Below the pieces are notes generated by a model. It made no database searches. It worked only from the letters and a program-made list of their open reading frames with translations, and was not told the origin of the DNA. Position numbers and translations under genes: made by a program. This document shows positions 35,797 to 46,187 of a stretch of DNA of 64,000 nucleotides, piece by piece (the first letter of the stretch is position 1; the number at the start of each line of letters is the position of its first letter). The stretch lies in assembly GCA_033297205.1 (NCBI GenBank), contig MU859256.1:1-64000 (forward strand), read 5' to 3'. The stretch is from Pseudoneurospora amorphoporcata. Lineage: Eukaryota > Ascomycota > Sordariomycetes > Sordariales > Sordariaceae.

Positions 35797-36506
35797 ATGC
35801 TAGCCTCACGAACCGGAGCTTCCATTCTGCGATCAGCAGTCCGCCAACCCATCCGTAACCCCCTGGCTTTGACACGCTCCGTTGGCCAAAGAGGATACGC
35901 AAGTCTAGTCGACAATGTTTCCAAGGCAAGCGACCGGACATGGTACGCTTATCTTCCCGTCTGTTGATATCAAGAGTAGTAGTCCGAACCCAGCTAAGAG
36001 CTCCCTAGGCTGCTCACCTCCCTCGGAATCTCCCTCCCAATCGGCTTTTACCTAGTGACAAACGGATCAGCAAAGAAGAAACCCATCGGGCACGGAAAGG
36101 AACACGAAGGCTACAAGAGCCACGACGAGCATAAAGAGGAAGAGGCCAGCGGGAAGAAGACATACGTCAAGGAGAAGCTGAAAGAGACCAGTTCCGACAA
36201 CAAGAACATGGATTTCAAGACGCCTGATGAAAGCAATTCCCAGCAGTCGAACCAAAGGGACAGGCTGAAAGATGACAAAGTGAGTGAACCCAAAGGCCAT
36301 CGCTCCTACTTGATGAGAACTCATGCTGACTTCTATGGCCCATCTTGCAGTCGGCCGGGGAATTGGGAACCGTCTCGGAAGCTTCATCTGACGCAGGACC
36401 CAAGCCCGCTGCACCCTCGGCAGAGTCCGAGTCGGAGCCAAAGTCCGGCCTGCCCGATTCACTACCCGGTGCCAGCTCGACCGAAAAGGCCATTGGCAGG
36501 GAATGA
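35797..36506 (+). CDS. mitochondrial single-pass membrane protein, unrecognised
   Basis: Three exons, 35797-35942, 36009-36279 and 36351-36506, with introns of 66 and 71 bp (GTACGC/CCTAG and GTGAGT/TTGCAG), give 190 residues. The first roughly 35 residues are Arg/Ser/Ala-rich with no acidic residue (ASRTGASILRSAVRQPIRN, ending RGYAS), a clear mitochondrial targeting presequence. A short hydrophobic segment at about 49-66 (LLTSLGISLPIGFYLV) is encoded right after the first intron. The rest is very hydrophilic, Lys/Glu/His-rich (HGKEHEGYKSHDEHKEEE) and ends in an acidic Ser/Pro tail. An inner-membrane protein with a large soluble tail is inferred. It could be a fungal-specific respiratory or membrane-organising accessory subunit, but I see no motif to decide. 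Confidence 0.8.
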
Positions 36507-37296
36507 GGCGGAGCGTGTTCATCTGTGGCATGAACAAGGGAAGTGCATGATTTACCCTCGTGCGAGAACGGTTGAGTGAGTGTATGTACAGTCCAATACT
36601 GGTCTGTTTGTTGGCTCGAGACCTCTGGTCCTAGACGTCTACATATCTATTTAATCCCTTTCGTTCGATAATAAAGGTATAATCTTAATTAGCACATACC
36701 GCTTGAGTTTCGTTAATACCTTTTTAACTCGTACATGGCCGTGACGTTTTGTCTCTGTGAGGTTTGGGATGGCTTGAGATAGATCTTGTCCAGTCTGCTA
36801 TGAGTACCCAGCTAACAAAAAATCAGCAGTAGATTGTATATACCTATTATGTCTGTCAGTTCGACTGTGTTATAAGCCAAGCGAGCGCGATGAACTTATG
36901 AAAACCACATCACGGTTGTTCCTACTGAGCATATCCCGGATAAGCTTCGATGGTGCAATACTACCTACCATTCGAACTTGAATGGTTAAGGGTTCGACGC
37001 CAAGCGCAACTTGATGTCGACGACACCTTCTCACGAACCAAAACACCACATATGAGGAAAGACCACATGACAAACTAAACAAAGCATGCGCGCTGGAAAT
37101 AGCAACCTCAACTTACCAGACTTTTTACCTCGCCCGGTCAGTCAGCCATCTTTTTTTCGCGGAACACTTCTCCAGTTCATCCCAGCCATACTTATTTGCC
37201 TCGGCCATCATTCAAGCATAATCCCTTCCGCAAAACCAGCATCATTATTTTGGCGCACATCCAGTCGTTTTCCCCCATCTTTCCTTCACACCCACA
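36507..37296. other. intergenic region
   Basis: AT-rich 3' sequence of the mitochondrial protein gene followed by the promoter and leader of the PLAC8 gene. No coding frame is supported. Confidence 0.5.
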
Positions 37297-39305
37297 ATGG
37301 CGTGCCGAGAGACTTCAATCAAACCGGAAAACACTTCGTCCAGGCTGCCGGAAATCCCAGACAATGACTGGAAAATCAGTCTTTATGACCCTGGCGATGA
37401 CATGGACGGTGTCCGAGCATATCTTCTCCCCTGTGACCTTTTCGGCCGCACCCGCTATCGCTTAAACCTCATGGGTCAGGGCCATGATCCTCTTGATCTC
37501 ACCGATTACCAAGAGTTCAATCCGACGTGTTGGAAGTTTTTCGGGCTGTGCATTGGAGGTTTATGTACGTCTCACCGGTGCTCTTCTTCTCTTGCTCTCG
37601 GCCTGTGACCTGTGGTTAACAATAACTAGACATCGGCAGTGGCATCTACACCGGCAAAGAGACGACCAGGATCCGTGAAAAGTACGGCATCAAAGGCACA
37701 GCAGGAGACGACATCACCATGGGTATTCTCTGCCAGCCATGCTCCCTGATTCGAAATGACCTCGAGATCCGCCAGCGTGAGAGCATGAAACGAGAGGCCG
37801 ACCTCCCTCCTCCGCGTCCCATTGGAGAGAACTACCAGCCCATCTTCGCCATCAAGCCCGATGGCTACAAGTCGGAGCCGAGGATGACTACGCCTCGGGG
37901 CATATTGAAGCCCATCACGTCTCCGGAAACCTCATCTCCGCCGGATGGCCAACCTACTCTTCGAGAAGTGCGCTTCCACGAACCAGGGCAGGGAAATGCA
38001 CCCAATGTGGCTGCCTCGTACCCTACTGAAGTTGGCTATGTCGCCCAATCTCCCATCAGCCTTGGGACCGAGGCTGGTCCTTCAAATGCCTGCCAACGAC
38101 GCAGAGAGGGAACTCTCACTCCTATCGAGGAAGCAGAGAACCAAGCTGCAGAAGAAAGGAAGAAGTGCGTCATCCTGGGCCCTGCCATGAATACTTTTCA
38201 GAGAACGACAAGCCCACCTGTCATGCATGTCACCACCAGCAATGCTCCCATCCAGGCACCAATCCCGACTCGTGACCACGACAGATGTGGCAAACGTCGA
38301 AGCCCGGATACCGGTCGGTTGGCAGAACCCGTCCAATCCCGGGAGTCCCCTCGGAGGGCATGCACAGGATCTACCAACGTTCGGGGTTCTGAGTACCAGC
38401 CTGACCGCCTTGAAGATCCGGACCGGTCCCGGAAATCGCCTTCAAAGGTACTCGCTGGATCTACCAGTGGTCGAAGTCCTGAGTCTCAACCCGCTCGATT
38501 TGAAGAGCTGAGCCGGCCAGCGCCGAACCGGGCCCTGGACTCGTCCCAAAATGCAGCCGTATCTACCAATGTTCGGAGTTCGGAGTACCAGCCTGATCGG
38601 CTTGAAGCGCCGCGCCGTTCTACGGAATCACCCTCAAAGGCGCTCAGGTCAAACGTTGCACGGTTGGCCTCTGCTTCGCCCCCAACCTCGCAGAGATCTC
38701 TTGGTATCCGCCTATCCGAGGATAGATCCGACGAACCCCCTGCACAATTTCCGGTCATAGAAGCGCGCGTGCCATCCCCCGAACTCTCTCGAAAGGCACC
38801 CAACATAGGAAAGGCCTGTACTCCATTCCACAAGTCCAAATTCTCGGAGGAATTTGATCACCTATCTCCCGACGAAATGTTCTCCCAAATTCCCGACGCT
38901 GCCCCAAGCAGCTCCCTCGATGCTCCTCCCCGACTTCCACACTTGCCTGGTGCATTCGACACTCCATCTATGCCACCCGCAACCATCCCTGCAAGCTGTC
39001 CTAACGTTCCTACTCAACTTCCCCAGTTGCCTGGCGCATTCCCATCCTCTTCGCATTCAGAGACATCCAACATGAAGTCAACCGCTCTTGGGCAGCATGC
39101 TGCCCTTCGTGATCTGGCCAACCAGTCACCCAAGGTCGCCACCGTCGAAGAGGCGGAGGCTGTGCTTTCAGAAACGATCGAGGGCCGGGTGGATCAAGCG
39201 CGAGTCGGTGATCGCTCTCATGGCATCTCCCAAGACCCTCAACTCGAGACTCTTCCTCCCAGAGATACCAGCCACCGCCTCAACATCGACGAGCAACTAG
39301 CGTAG
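37297..39305 (+). CDS. PLAC8-domain protein with long repeat tail, ending at an in-frame TAG
   Basis: Two exons, 37297-37564 and 37630-39305, with a 65-bp intron (GTACGT donor, CTAG acceptor, phase 1), give 647 residues up to TAG 39303-39305. The PLAC8 domain spans about residues 30-165. It includes LLPCDLFGRTRYRLN, a Cys pair around CWKFFGLCIGG at the exon junction, and ILCQPCSLIRNDLEIRQRE, the conserved CxxPC signature. PLAC8 proteins are small Cys-rich membrane-associated proteins; in fungi, fusions with long disordered tails occur. The tail here holds two roughly 41-residue repeats containing SSEYQPDRLE-type motifs and two LPxLPGAF motifs. The last residues before the stop already belong to the roughly 18-residue repeat that continues after it, so the TAG probably does not mark the ancestral end. 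Confidence 0.8.
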
Positions 39306-40154
39306 GACGTGGCTCGTTCGCAACCGCATAAACTAGGCGCCGACAACCTCGTTGGGGTGCCTCCTCGGGCGGAAGCTCATGATCTTCGGAAGGATACTGT
39401 CGTCGACCTGCCTGACCATCATCATGAGCCTCACGGTCTCCATATGGATGCCAAGCTCGCCTTGAACGCTGCAAGAATTAGGGACCACCCCATCGAGTCC
39501 GACCCCCGCATCAACTCGCCTAAACCGAGCTCCGTCCGCGATCACAGGATTGCCGAGGACAAGCGCTTGACGATTCCCAGGACTGGAAGTCCGTTCAGGC
39601 ATGGCATCCACCTGGACCAGTGCGTCGCAACTCCTCCGGCATTGGTTCGCCCGCATGATCTTCTCAAAGACAGGCAAATCGCGACGCTCAGCCCCAGTCC
39701 TGGTTGTGAGAACCAGAACCTTGCTTCCGACGCCAGGATTGCGAGTCCATGTCTGGGATCAAGACTGGGGTGTCTGATGGGTGGAAGACCTCATTCCCTT
39801 CGCCATGATGGTCGCGTTGGGACGCCCAAGCATTCAGGAGAGAATATTCATGATTTGGCAGCCGATACTAGAGTGTCGCCTCTTCATATCCCGTCGGCTT
39901 CGGTTGATGCGAGGGTGTCATGCGGGACTGGGCCGGACGTAAGGGTTTCGGCTGGAACCGGGACCGGACCAGTGAGTCCGCCGGCGAAGAGTCCGGAGCC
40001 GAGAAGTCCGCCGCCCAAGAGAGTGGCTGCTGCTAGTCCGGCTTTGAGCGCGTCGAGTATCATCAGCATTGGGACGAGAGCGCAACAGCTGTTGGAACAC
40101 TTCTTGGAGAGGGATCGGAGGGGGGCGGAGAGGAGGAGTGGGAATAAGTCGTAG
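39306..40154 (+). other. in-frame continuation of the PLAC8 gene beyond TAG
   Basis: The frame stays open for 282 codons after the TAG, ending at TAG 40152-40154. It encodes about ten copies of a roughly 18-residue repeat with consensus H-x-[L/I]-x-x-D-x-x-[V/I/L]-x-x-P: HDLRKDTVVDLP, HPIESDPRINSP, HRIAEDKRLTIP, HGIHLDQCVATP, HDLLKDRQIATL, HSLRHDGRVGTP, HDLAADTRVSPL. A Pro-rich region and a C-terminal helix (IGTRAQQLLEHFLERDRR) follow. Repeats of the same type lie before the stop (SHGISQDPQLETLP and HRLNIDEQLA), which makes it one array. The preserved frame and periodicity indicate recent or ongoing translation. Reading the stop as one residue would give a roughly 930-residue protein. Confidence 0.7.
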
Positions 40155-41029
40155 TTGGTGGTGGTAAACCAGCTGGGTGATTTGACAACAGGGTACAAAG
40201 TTTGGTGGAGTTGAAGAGTTCAAGGAAGGCGGTGCACAAGGTGAAAAATGGACCTGGGTTGGCCGACATTCAGGATGAGAGACTCGGTATGAGGACCGCC
40301 CGGGAGAAACGACCTAGGATAAGGATGCGGAATTGATGGCCAAGATGAATTGGTTTTGGAAACACACGGATACCTGCAAACAACAGCTTTAATCGTTAGT
40401 CTTAATCATTAGCACCAGATACCTAAGATTGAGTAATTGTTATTCTCCTCAGATGATTTTGGTGGTGTTTCTGTTGGAGGTGGGTCAGGTGACGAACGAA
40501 ATGACGGCCTTCTGTGCAGAATGATTTGATTTGCCATTTTTACTCACCTACCTTCCACAATTGCATGATCATCGGCGTGTGGCCCGTGCCAACCGATGCC
40601 GCCCGGCAATGAGGGCGGAGAAGCCATCTGTGATCTGTCCCGGTGCCGGAGACAGCGGACCCGACCCCACCGGCTCCGTCTCACAAAGTGGGGCCCGCCC
40701 GCGACATCTGAACTTTCCCCAGTCCGAGGTCTTGGCGGCGGGGTGGTGCCCGCTGTCCCCGACTCCAGATTTGCGAAGTTGCCCCTCTTGTCGTATTCCG
40801 AATTCCTGAGACGAACCGAGAAAGTGTTACACGACCCTGACTCGCTTGAACTTGAGTTGAGTTGACGCGCAGAGGATTTGCAGATCTTGGTCTGTTTCAT
40901 CAAAACAACTCGTCCGGACAAGAATATACCGTCAGGACTGTCTTGCGACTACTTGCGACTCACCCTCACCAGCAAATCATCACTCCAAATCAAAACCCAA
41001 GTCAATAATACCAGACAACCACCGCCAAA
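40155..41029. other. intergenic region
   Basis: 3' region of the PLAC8 gene and promoter of the hydroxymethylbilane synthase gene. A short AT-rich direct repeat (CTTAATC-GTTAG type) is near 40390-40415. No gene is supported. Confidence 0.5.
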
Positions 41030-42043
41030 ATGTCGGAACAAAAACAAACAGTCCACATCGGCACCCGTCGCTCCGCCCTCGCCCTCCGACAAGTTGACCT
41101 CGTCATCGCCGCCCTCCAGCCTCACCACCCCAACGTGCATTTCCAAGTACACGCCCTCGCCACCCTCGGCGACAAGAACCAGACGGCCTCCTTGCCCTCC
41201 CTCGGCAAGGGTCTCTGGACCAACGAGCTCGAAGCCAAGCTGTTCAACAACGAAGTCGACTTCATCGTGCACTGCCTCAAGGACGTGCCCACCACGTTGC
41301 CCGAGGGCGGCAAGATCGGCGTGGTCACGGAACGGGAAGATCCGCGGGACGTGGTGGTTATGAAGAAGAAGTGGGCTGACGAGGGCAAGTACAAGGTCCT
41401 GGCTGATTTGCCCCAGGGTGCTGTCGTCGGTACCAGCTCCGTGCGCCGCGCCGCGCAGCTCCGCAGACAATACCCGCGTCTGGTGTTCAAGGATGTGCGC
41501 GGTAACATCGAGACGAGAATGCGCAAGTGCGACGAGGAGGATTACGATTGCATCATCCTTGCCGCTGCCGGTCTGTTGAGGATGGGCTACGACGAGCGGA
41601 TCGCCCAGTGGTTGGACTCGACGACGGAGGGCGGAGGCATGTTGCATGCGGTTGGACAGGGCGCGCTGGCGATGGAGGTTAGAGAGGGTGACGAGAAGAC
41701 GTTGGAGATCATCAAGCCGCTGTGTCATGAGAAGACCATGTTGGCGACATTTGCGGAGAGAGCGGTCATGAGGAGCTTGGAGGGCGGGTGCAGTGTGCCG
41801 ATTGGTGTTGAGACGAAGTGGGTGGAGGACAACAAGTTGCAGCTTAAGGCGACGGTGGTCAGCTTGGATGGAAAGCAGAGTGTGGATGGGCAGACCGTCG
41901 AGCTGGTCAAGACGATTGAGGAGGCGGAGGAGATGGGTAGGAAGTTGGCCGAGGACCTGGCCAAGAGGGGCGCGCAGAACATCTTGGACGTTGTCAACCA
42001 GGGTCGTGCCTCGGGTGGTGCGCTCAAGGTTGGTGATCTCTGA
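41030..42043 (+). CDS. hydroxymethylbilane synthase (porphobilinogen deaminase)
   Basis: A single-exon 337-residue protein. It polymerises four porphobilinogens into hydroxymethylbilane, the third committed step of heme and siroheme synthesis, in the cytosol. The family signatures are all present. IGTRRSALALRQ is at 10-21, and LPSLGKGLWTNELE follows with the early Lys and Glu. HCLKDVPTTLPEG has the catalytic Asp at 85. GTSSVRRAAQL is at 134-144 and DVRGNIETRMRK at 155-166, with Arg residues that bind substrate carboxylates. GGCSVPIGV has Cys254 for the dipyrromethane cofactor. The usual fungal HSLKD is HCLKD here, a small oddity that leaves the catalytic Asp intact. Length is standard. Fungal symbols vary (HEM3 in yeast), so none is assigned. 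Confidence 0.96.
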   Translation: MSEQKQTVHIGTRRSALALRQVDLVIAALQPHHPNVHFQVHALATLGDKNQTASLPSLGKGLWTNELEAKLFNNEVDFIVHCLKDVPTTLPEGGKIGVVTEREDPRDVVVMKKKWADEGKYKVLADLPQGAVVGTSSVRRAAQLRRQYPRLVFKDVRGNIETRMRKCDEEDYDCIILAAAGLLRMGYDERIAQWLDSTTEGGGMLHAVGQGALAMEVREGDEKTLEIIKPLCHEKTMLATFAERAVMRSLEGGCSVPIGVETKWVEDNKLQLKATVVSLDGKQSVDGQTVELVKTIEEAEEMGRKLAEDLAKRGAQNILDVVNQGRASGGALKVGDL

Positions 42044-42526
42044 TATGTGTTCTTTGATGATGTTTTTGTACAATATACGAGGAGGAAAAGTTGGCCCGAT
42101 GATTTTTCTTTTTGCGGGCGAACTAAAAGCTAGAGATATGCGAGGCGCAACCCTGAGATTGATACCATCTGCTCACCATGCATGATATATATTCTGACAT
42201 GACACCTCACCTCGAGGCGCTCCGGTGCATGCATGCCTTCTTGTCCGATGAACTCCAATTCAATGTATGCATAAACTACCAAACACCACCCTTCGCCGTC
42301 TGACGATACAAGTACTTCTTTTGGGTGTGTACGTCTTAAGGCGCCCCATGTTGTCATCTAAAAGCAGGTTGAACTGTCCGAAATTGAGTTGATCCCCGTA
42401 ACCATTTCCCCGGGTTCCGTCATAAATAGCCAAATATACACCAAGCATTCATTAATCTGTTTTTTTTTTCCCGTCACAAGCGCCCCATGTTTTGCTCATC
42501 TCTTGCGTAGGTAGGCAAAGAATCGT
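42044..42526. other. convergent intergenic region
   Basis: This lies between the ends of the hydroxymethylbilane synthase gene (+) and the glycine cleavage H gene (-). A T-run (about 42460-42468) is present. No gene is supported. Confidence 0.5.
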
Positions 42527-43163
42527 TTAGTGGTCCTCAGAGGCAGTGAACTCCTTGTAGGCCGCCTCGTCCATGAGCTTCTCGAGATCTGCGATACCCT
42601 CCTCGCTAACCTGGATCTTGGCGACCCAACCGCCGCTGGCAGAGTGATCCTCGGGAGCCTTGTTGATGGTCGAGGGGGCCTCCTCGAGGGTCATATTGGC
42701 GGCGACGACCTTGCAGCTGATGGGAGCGTTGATGTCGGAGGCCGACTTGACGGACTCGACAGCGCCGAGGGCATCACCGGCCTGGATCTCCTTGCCCTCC
42801 TCGGGCAGCTCGACGAAGACGACGTCGCCGAGGGCCTTGGCGGCGTAGGAGCTGATGCCGACGAAACCGGTCTTCTTGTCGTCGGAGAGCTCAACCCACT
42901 CGTGCTCGCGGGTGTACTTCCTTACTTCATCTGTTGTCGTGGTTGTGGTGGTTAGCAATCATGTGTGTTGTTGCGATTGTGCGGGGCATGGGCGCAAATG
43001 GGAGACTCCGCTATCGGGAAGCGCATCGGCTGATGGAGACGGGAACGGGTAGCTCACTGTTGGCAGTAACGGAGAAGGGACGCGCAATGCGGACGGAGCT
43101 CTGGGCGAAAGCAGAGACGGCGGAAGGACGAGCGATCCGGAGGCAGCGAGCAATTGAGGCCAT
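42527..43163 (-). CDS. gcvH: glycine cleavage system H protein, mitochondrial
   Basis: Two exons, 43163-43058 and 42930-42527, with a 127-bp intron (GTGAGC donor, CAACAG acceptor, phase 1), give 169 residues. Exon 1 encodes an Arg/Ser/Ala-rich mitochondrial presequence (SIARCLRIARPSAVSAFA, ending RPFSVTAN). The mature part starts VRKYTREHEWVELSDDKK and has the lipoyl-domain signature GDVVFVELPEEGKEIQAGD followed by GAVESVKSASDINAP, in which Lys97 is the lipoylation site. H protein shuttles the methylamine group of glycine between the P, T and L proteins in the matrix. Starting within exon 2 would lose the targeting sequence, so the spliced model is preferred. Length matches other fungal H proteins. 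Confidence 0.95.
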
Positions 43164-45139
43164 TGTCACGGTTGGGCTGGTGGTTGGGGAGGAGGGGAGT
43201 GGACGGAGGGTGGGTATATCGACTTGGACTTGGTGGTGTAGTTGTTATTCAATTAATGCACCGGCCAGAAGTTCAGAAAAAAGGGCACAGACGAGAATCC
43301 GGGGTGCATCTGTACTAGAAGATCGAATGACGACCAAAAAACGGGCTGCCGGCCACCTGACAAACGGCGGAACTCGGAGCTCGCACCTGTCAAGACCGGG
43401 TTGCCAAGACCATGGAACCGAGCAGCGGGAGTCATAGTCCGAGTGTGACTGTCTTTTCCCCAGTCTTCAAAGAGGAGACACCGGCAAGGTACTTCGGCAG
43501 TCCCTCGGATGCAGCCCAGATTATGTAAGCCCCACCAGCACGGAAAGCATGGCTGGCCGGGCCATCAAGGTGGAACGGGCCGGATCTGGGGAAGATGACA
43601 ACACATGGCAGACATTGCAAATGGAGTGTCCACTGTTGACACTTGACTGTCCACCCCCGCGTGGGTTGGATTGATATCAATGGACAATTGGCAACAGGAA
43701 AGACGATGGATGGTATGGCTTGCTTTGACATGCAGCCTGCCATAGGTTGATTCCTTGGATGAAGTTGAGACTCTGCAAGGGCCCGGGCGTGGATGTTTGG
43801 GGCTCTTTTGTTGACATTATGTATGTTGTTGATGTTCAACATGTTGGTTTTGGAGTTATCGCTATCTCTGCTCTTTGTGTCACCATGGCATTCTGCCACT
43901 ACACTATCTCAAGCATAGACGTGGGAGGTAAAATGAGGAGGGTTGGCCTTGACGTTGCCGGGTGCCAAATCCTCTTTCAGCTGTCAAATACATATTGTTT
44001 ATTATCGTGATTGTCATGGCAATCGAACCTACCTACATTTCCTGGCCCAAATTGGAGACCCAAAACATGCGATAAGGACATGTTCGTTCGGTCTTGTCGT
44101 CAGCTCAGCTATACAATTGTATTTTCACAGTTTGATTAAAAAGGAGCCACCCATGCAAACGGAGAACGGAGCAGCCGCAAGCGCGCACATTTAACGCCAG
44201 TGAGACTCCAGCAGCGTGAGACGAACAGCCGCCCAGCCAAGCTACTGTAGCCAGCGGATCCACCTTCTGCGACTCCAAAAGTGGAGTCTTCGTCTGATCG
44301 ATTCGACGACTGGAGCTCCTCCCCCTTGGTCCGTGCGTGCCTGGCCCGTCATCGTCCTGTCCGTCACTCTGCTGCGGTCTGCCCGTCAGCGCCGCCAGCC
44401 CTGCACAGCGGCAGCACTGCACCATCCATTCAACCAGGTCCCGTCCTTGCGGGAGTGTCTACTAGCCTTGAATCCCGCGCCGGTCCAACTCCTTGCATGC
44501 CATCTCGTAGCATTTGAATCCACTCCATCTCCATCTTCCACTGTTGCTGCAGCATCACTACTCCGCCCGCACTTCAGCTGCCATCATCCAGTCCATCGCC
44601 AGAGCCTCCTCGTGAAACCCACAAGGTGCCCAGTAGACAGTTGTCGACATCCCCGATTGCGTTCCATCTTCCACGACCGACCCGCCGAGGTAGCAAGCAA
44701 GAAACGAGCAGCATCCAAGGAGCAAGCAATTAAGCCAAACACCAAGCAATATCACGCAACCATTTATACCCACCCATCCTTTAACCACGACGGCCAACAC
44801 ATCCGACCGCGCCGTCTCAATCACAAAGTCCACCTTTGCTCCCTCTCCTTCTCTCCCATAGCACCTCGTCTAGCCGCCCGCCGCTTGCCGCCCGAACCCA
44901 CGAGGAAAGCGTCATACCGAGTTTCACCAAACACCACAAACGGACGACGACAAACCGATCGCTTAATCACTCCCGTCCGGCCCCTTTCGCCCTGTCTTTC
45001 TCTCTCGTCCGCACAGACAACCCATCACCGACGGCCGAGCCCCCCTGCCTACCCCTCCCTCTCATCCACTGTCAAGTTGGACCTCTCGCCCTTCTCTGCG
45101 GGGTCCCCGGAGCAGTTCCTCGATAACAACAACAGCAAC
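43164..45139. other. divergent promoter and long open leader of the Spg1 gene
   Basis: The first half is promoter for gcvH. From 44216 to 45139 the frame of the Spg1 gene stays open for 308 codons without a stop and without any ATG. The last 23 codons before the ATG read protein-like (VKLDLSPFSAGSPEQFLD). The leader is CT/CCA-rich, which lowers stop frequency. It may be plain 5' untranslated sequence, or part may be translated from a non-AUG start. Confidence 0.5.
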
Positions 45140-46187
45140 ATGGACACCGTGGTGATGGATCACGATCAAACCATTAGCCCAGACGAGGCTCAGCTTCCTC
45201 ACAACATTCCAGATGAGAACATGGCTGGCCTCGAAGATTCACCCCACATAACACCCGACCAGAACGGCTTTCCAGATCGCCATTATCAACAAAACTTCGA
45301 CCAGAACCTCAACAGCTCACCACGGTCGTATTCGCAACACGACAGCTTCGACACAGACCGATATGCCACGCCACCAGCAAACCAGGCTTCGATATCACGA
45401 CCGCCCTCGGGCCTCGGAGGCCAGAACCCATCCCAGTCCGCAGAACACGGCTCCAGGACAGCCGCCGGTGGGAGTTCGGGCGAGCAGGCCAACGGGCGCA
45501 ATCACGTCGTCATCAAGGTCGGCATGGTCGGTGATGCACAGATTGGCAAGACAAGTCTGATGGTCAAATACGTCGAAGGCAGCTGGGACGAAGACTACAT
45601 CCAGACTCTAGGCGTCAACTTTATGGAAAAGACCATCAGCATCCGCAACACCGAGATTACCTTCAGCATCTGGGATCTTGGCGGCCAACGCGAGTTCGTC
45701 AATATGTTGCCGCTCGTGTGTAACGATGCCGTGGCCATCCTGTTCATGTTCGACCTGACCCGCAAGAGCACGTTGAACAGCATCAAGGAGTGGTATCGCC
45801 AGGGGCGAGGATTCAACAAGACGGCCATTCCCGTCCTGGTAGGCACAAAGTACGATCACTTTGTGAACCTGTCGCGGGAGGAGCAGGAGGAAATTTCCAA
45901 CCAGGTAGGATCAGGTGTCCGTATACGGCAAAGTTCCTGCTTGCTGACATTACTTTTCCAGGCTCGGCGATTCGCCAAGGCGATGCGTGCGGCACTGATC
46001 TTTAGCAGCACGAGTCACAGCATCAATGTCCAGAAGGTAGGTCACGCTTCGCTTGCCGTGATTGGTCCAGCGACTGACTGTTTCGCAGATATTCAAGATC
46101 GTGCTATCCAAAGCCTTCGACCTAAAATGCACCATTCCCGAAATTAGCAACGTTGGTGAACCACTTCTCCTGTACCAGTCTGTATAG
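45140..46187 (+). CDS. spg1: Spg1/Tem1-type septation GTPase
   Basis: Three exons, 45140-45904, 45962-46036 and 46089-46187, with phase-0 introns of 57 and 52 bp (GTAGGA/TTCCAG, GTAGGT/TCGCAG), give 312 residues. The first roughly 120 residues are an Asp/Asn/Pro-rich disordered extension absent from the yeast proteins. The GTPase domain follows. GDAQIGKT at 131-138 is the P-loop, and QTLGVNFMEKTI is the switch I region with a Thr. WDLGGQ at about 178-183 is G3, and GTKYD is the G4 variant characteristic of Spg1/Tem1 in place of NKxD. The C-terminus ends EISNVGEPLLLYQSV without a prenylation CAAX box, as expected. The family controls the septation initiation network (mitotic exit network in yeast) from spindle pole bodies via Cdc7/Sid kinases. 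Confidence 0.95.

Noticed and set aside
39303..39305. RIP as the cause of the in-frame TAG
   Set aside because: CAG-to-TAG would fit RIP, but the surrounding DNA is GC-normal and otherwise free of stops, unlike RIP-mutated sequence; a single-site explanation is better.
39303..39311. Programmed stop readthrough
   Set aside because: The bases after the TAG (GAC) do not match the known CARYYA or CUA readthrough contexts.
39270..39340. Short intron removing the TAG in the PLAC8 gene
   Set aside because: The nearest GT-AG pair around the stop spans only about 35 bases, shorter than any intron in the window, and lacks a proper branch site.
40949..42073. 374-codon open frame on the minus strand
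   Set aside because: Antisense shadow of the hydroxymethylbilane synthase gene, which has every family signature.
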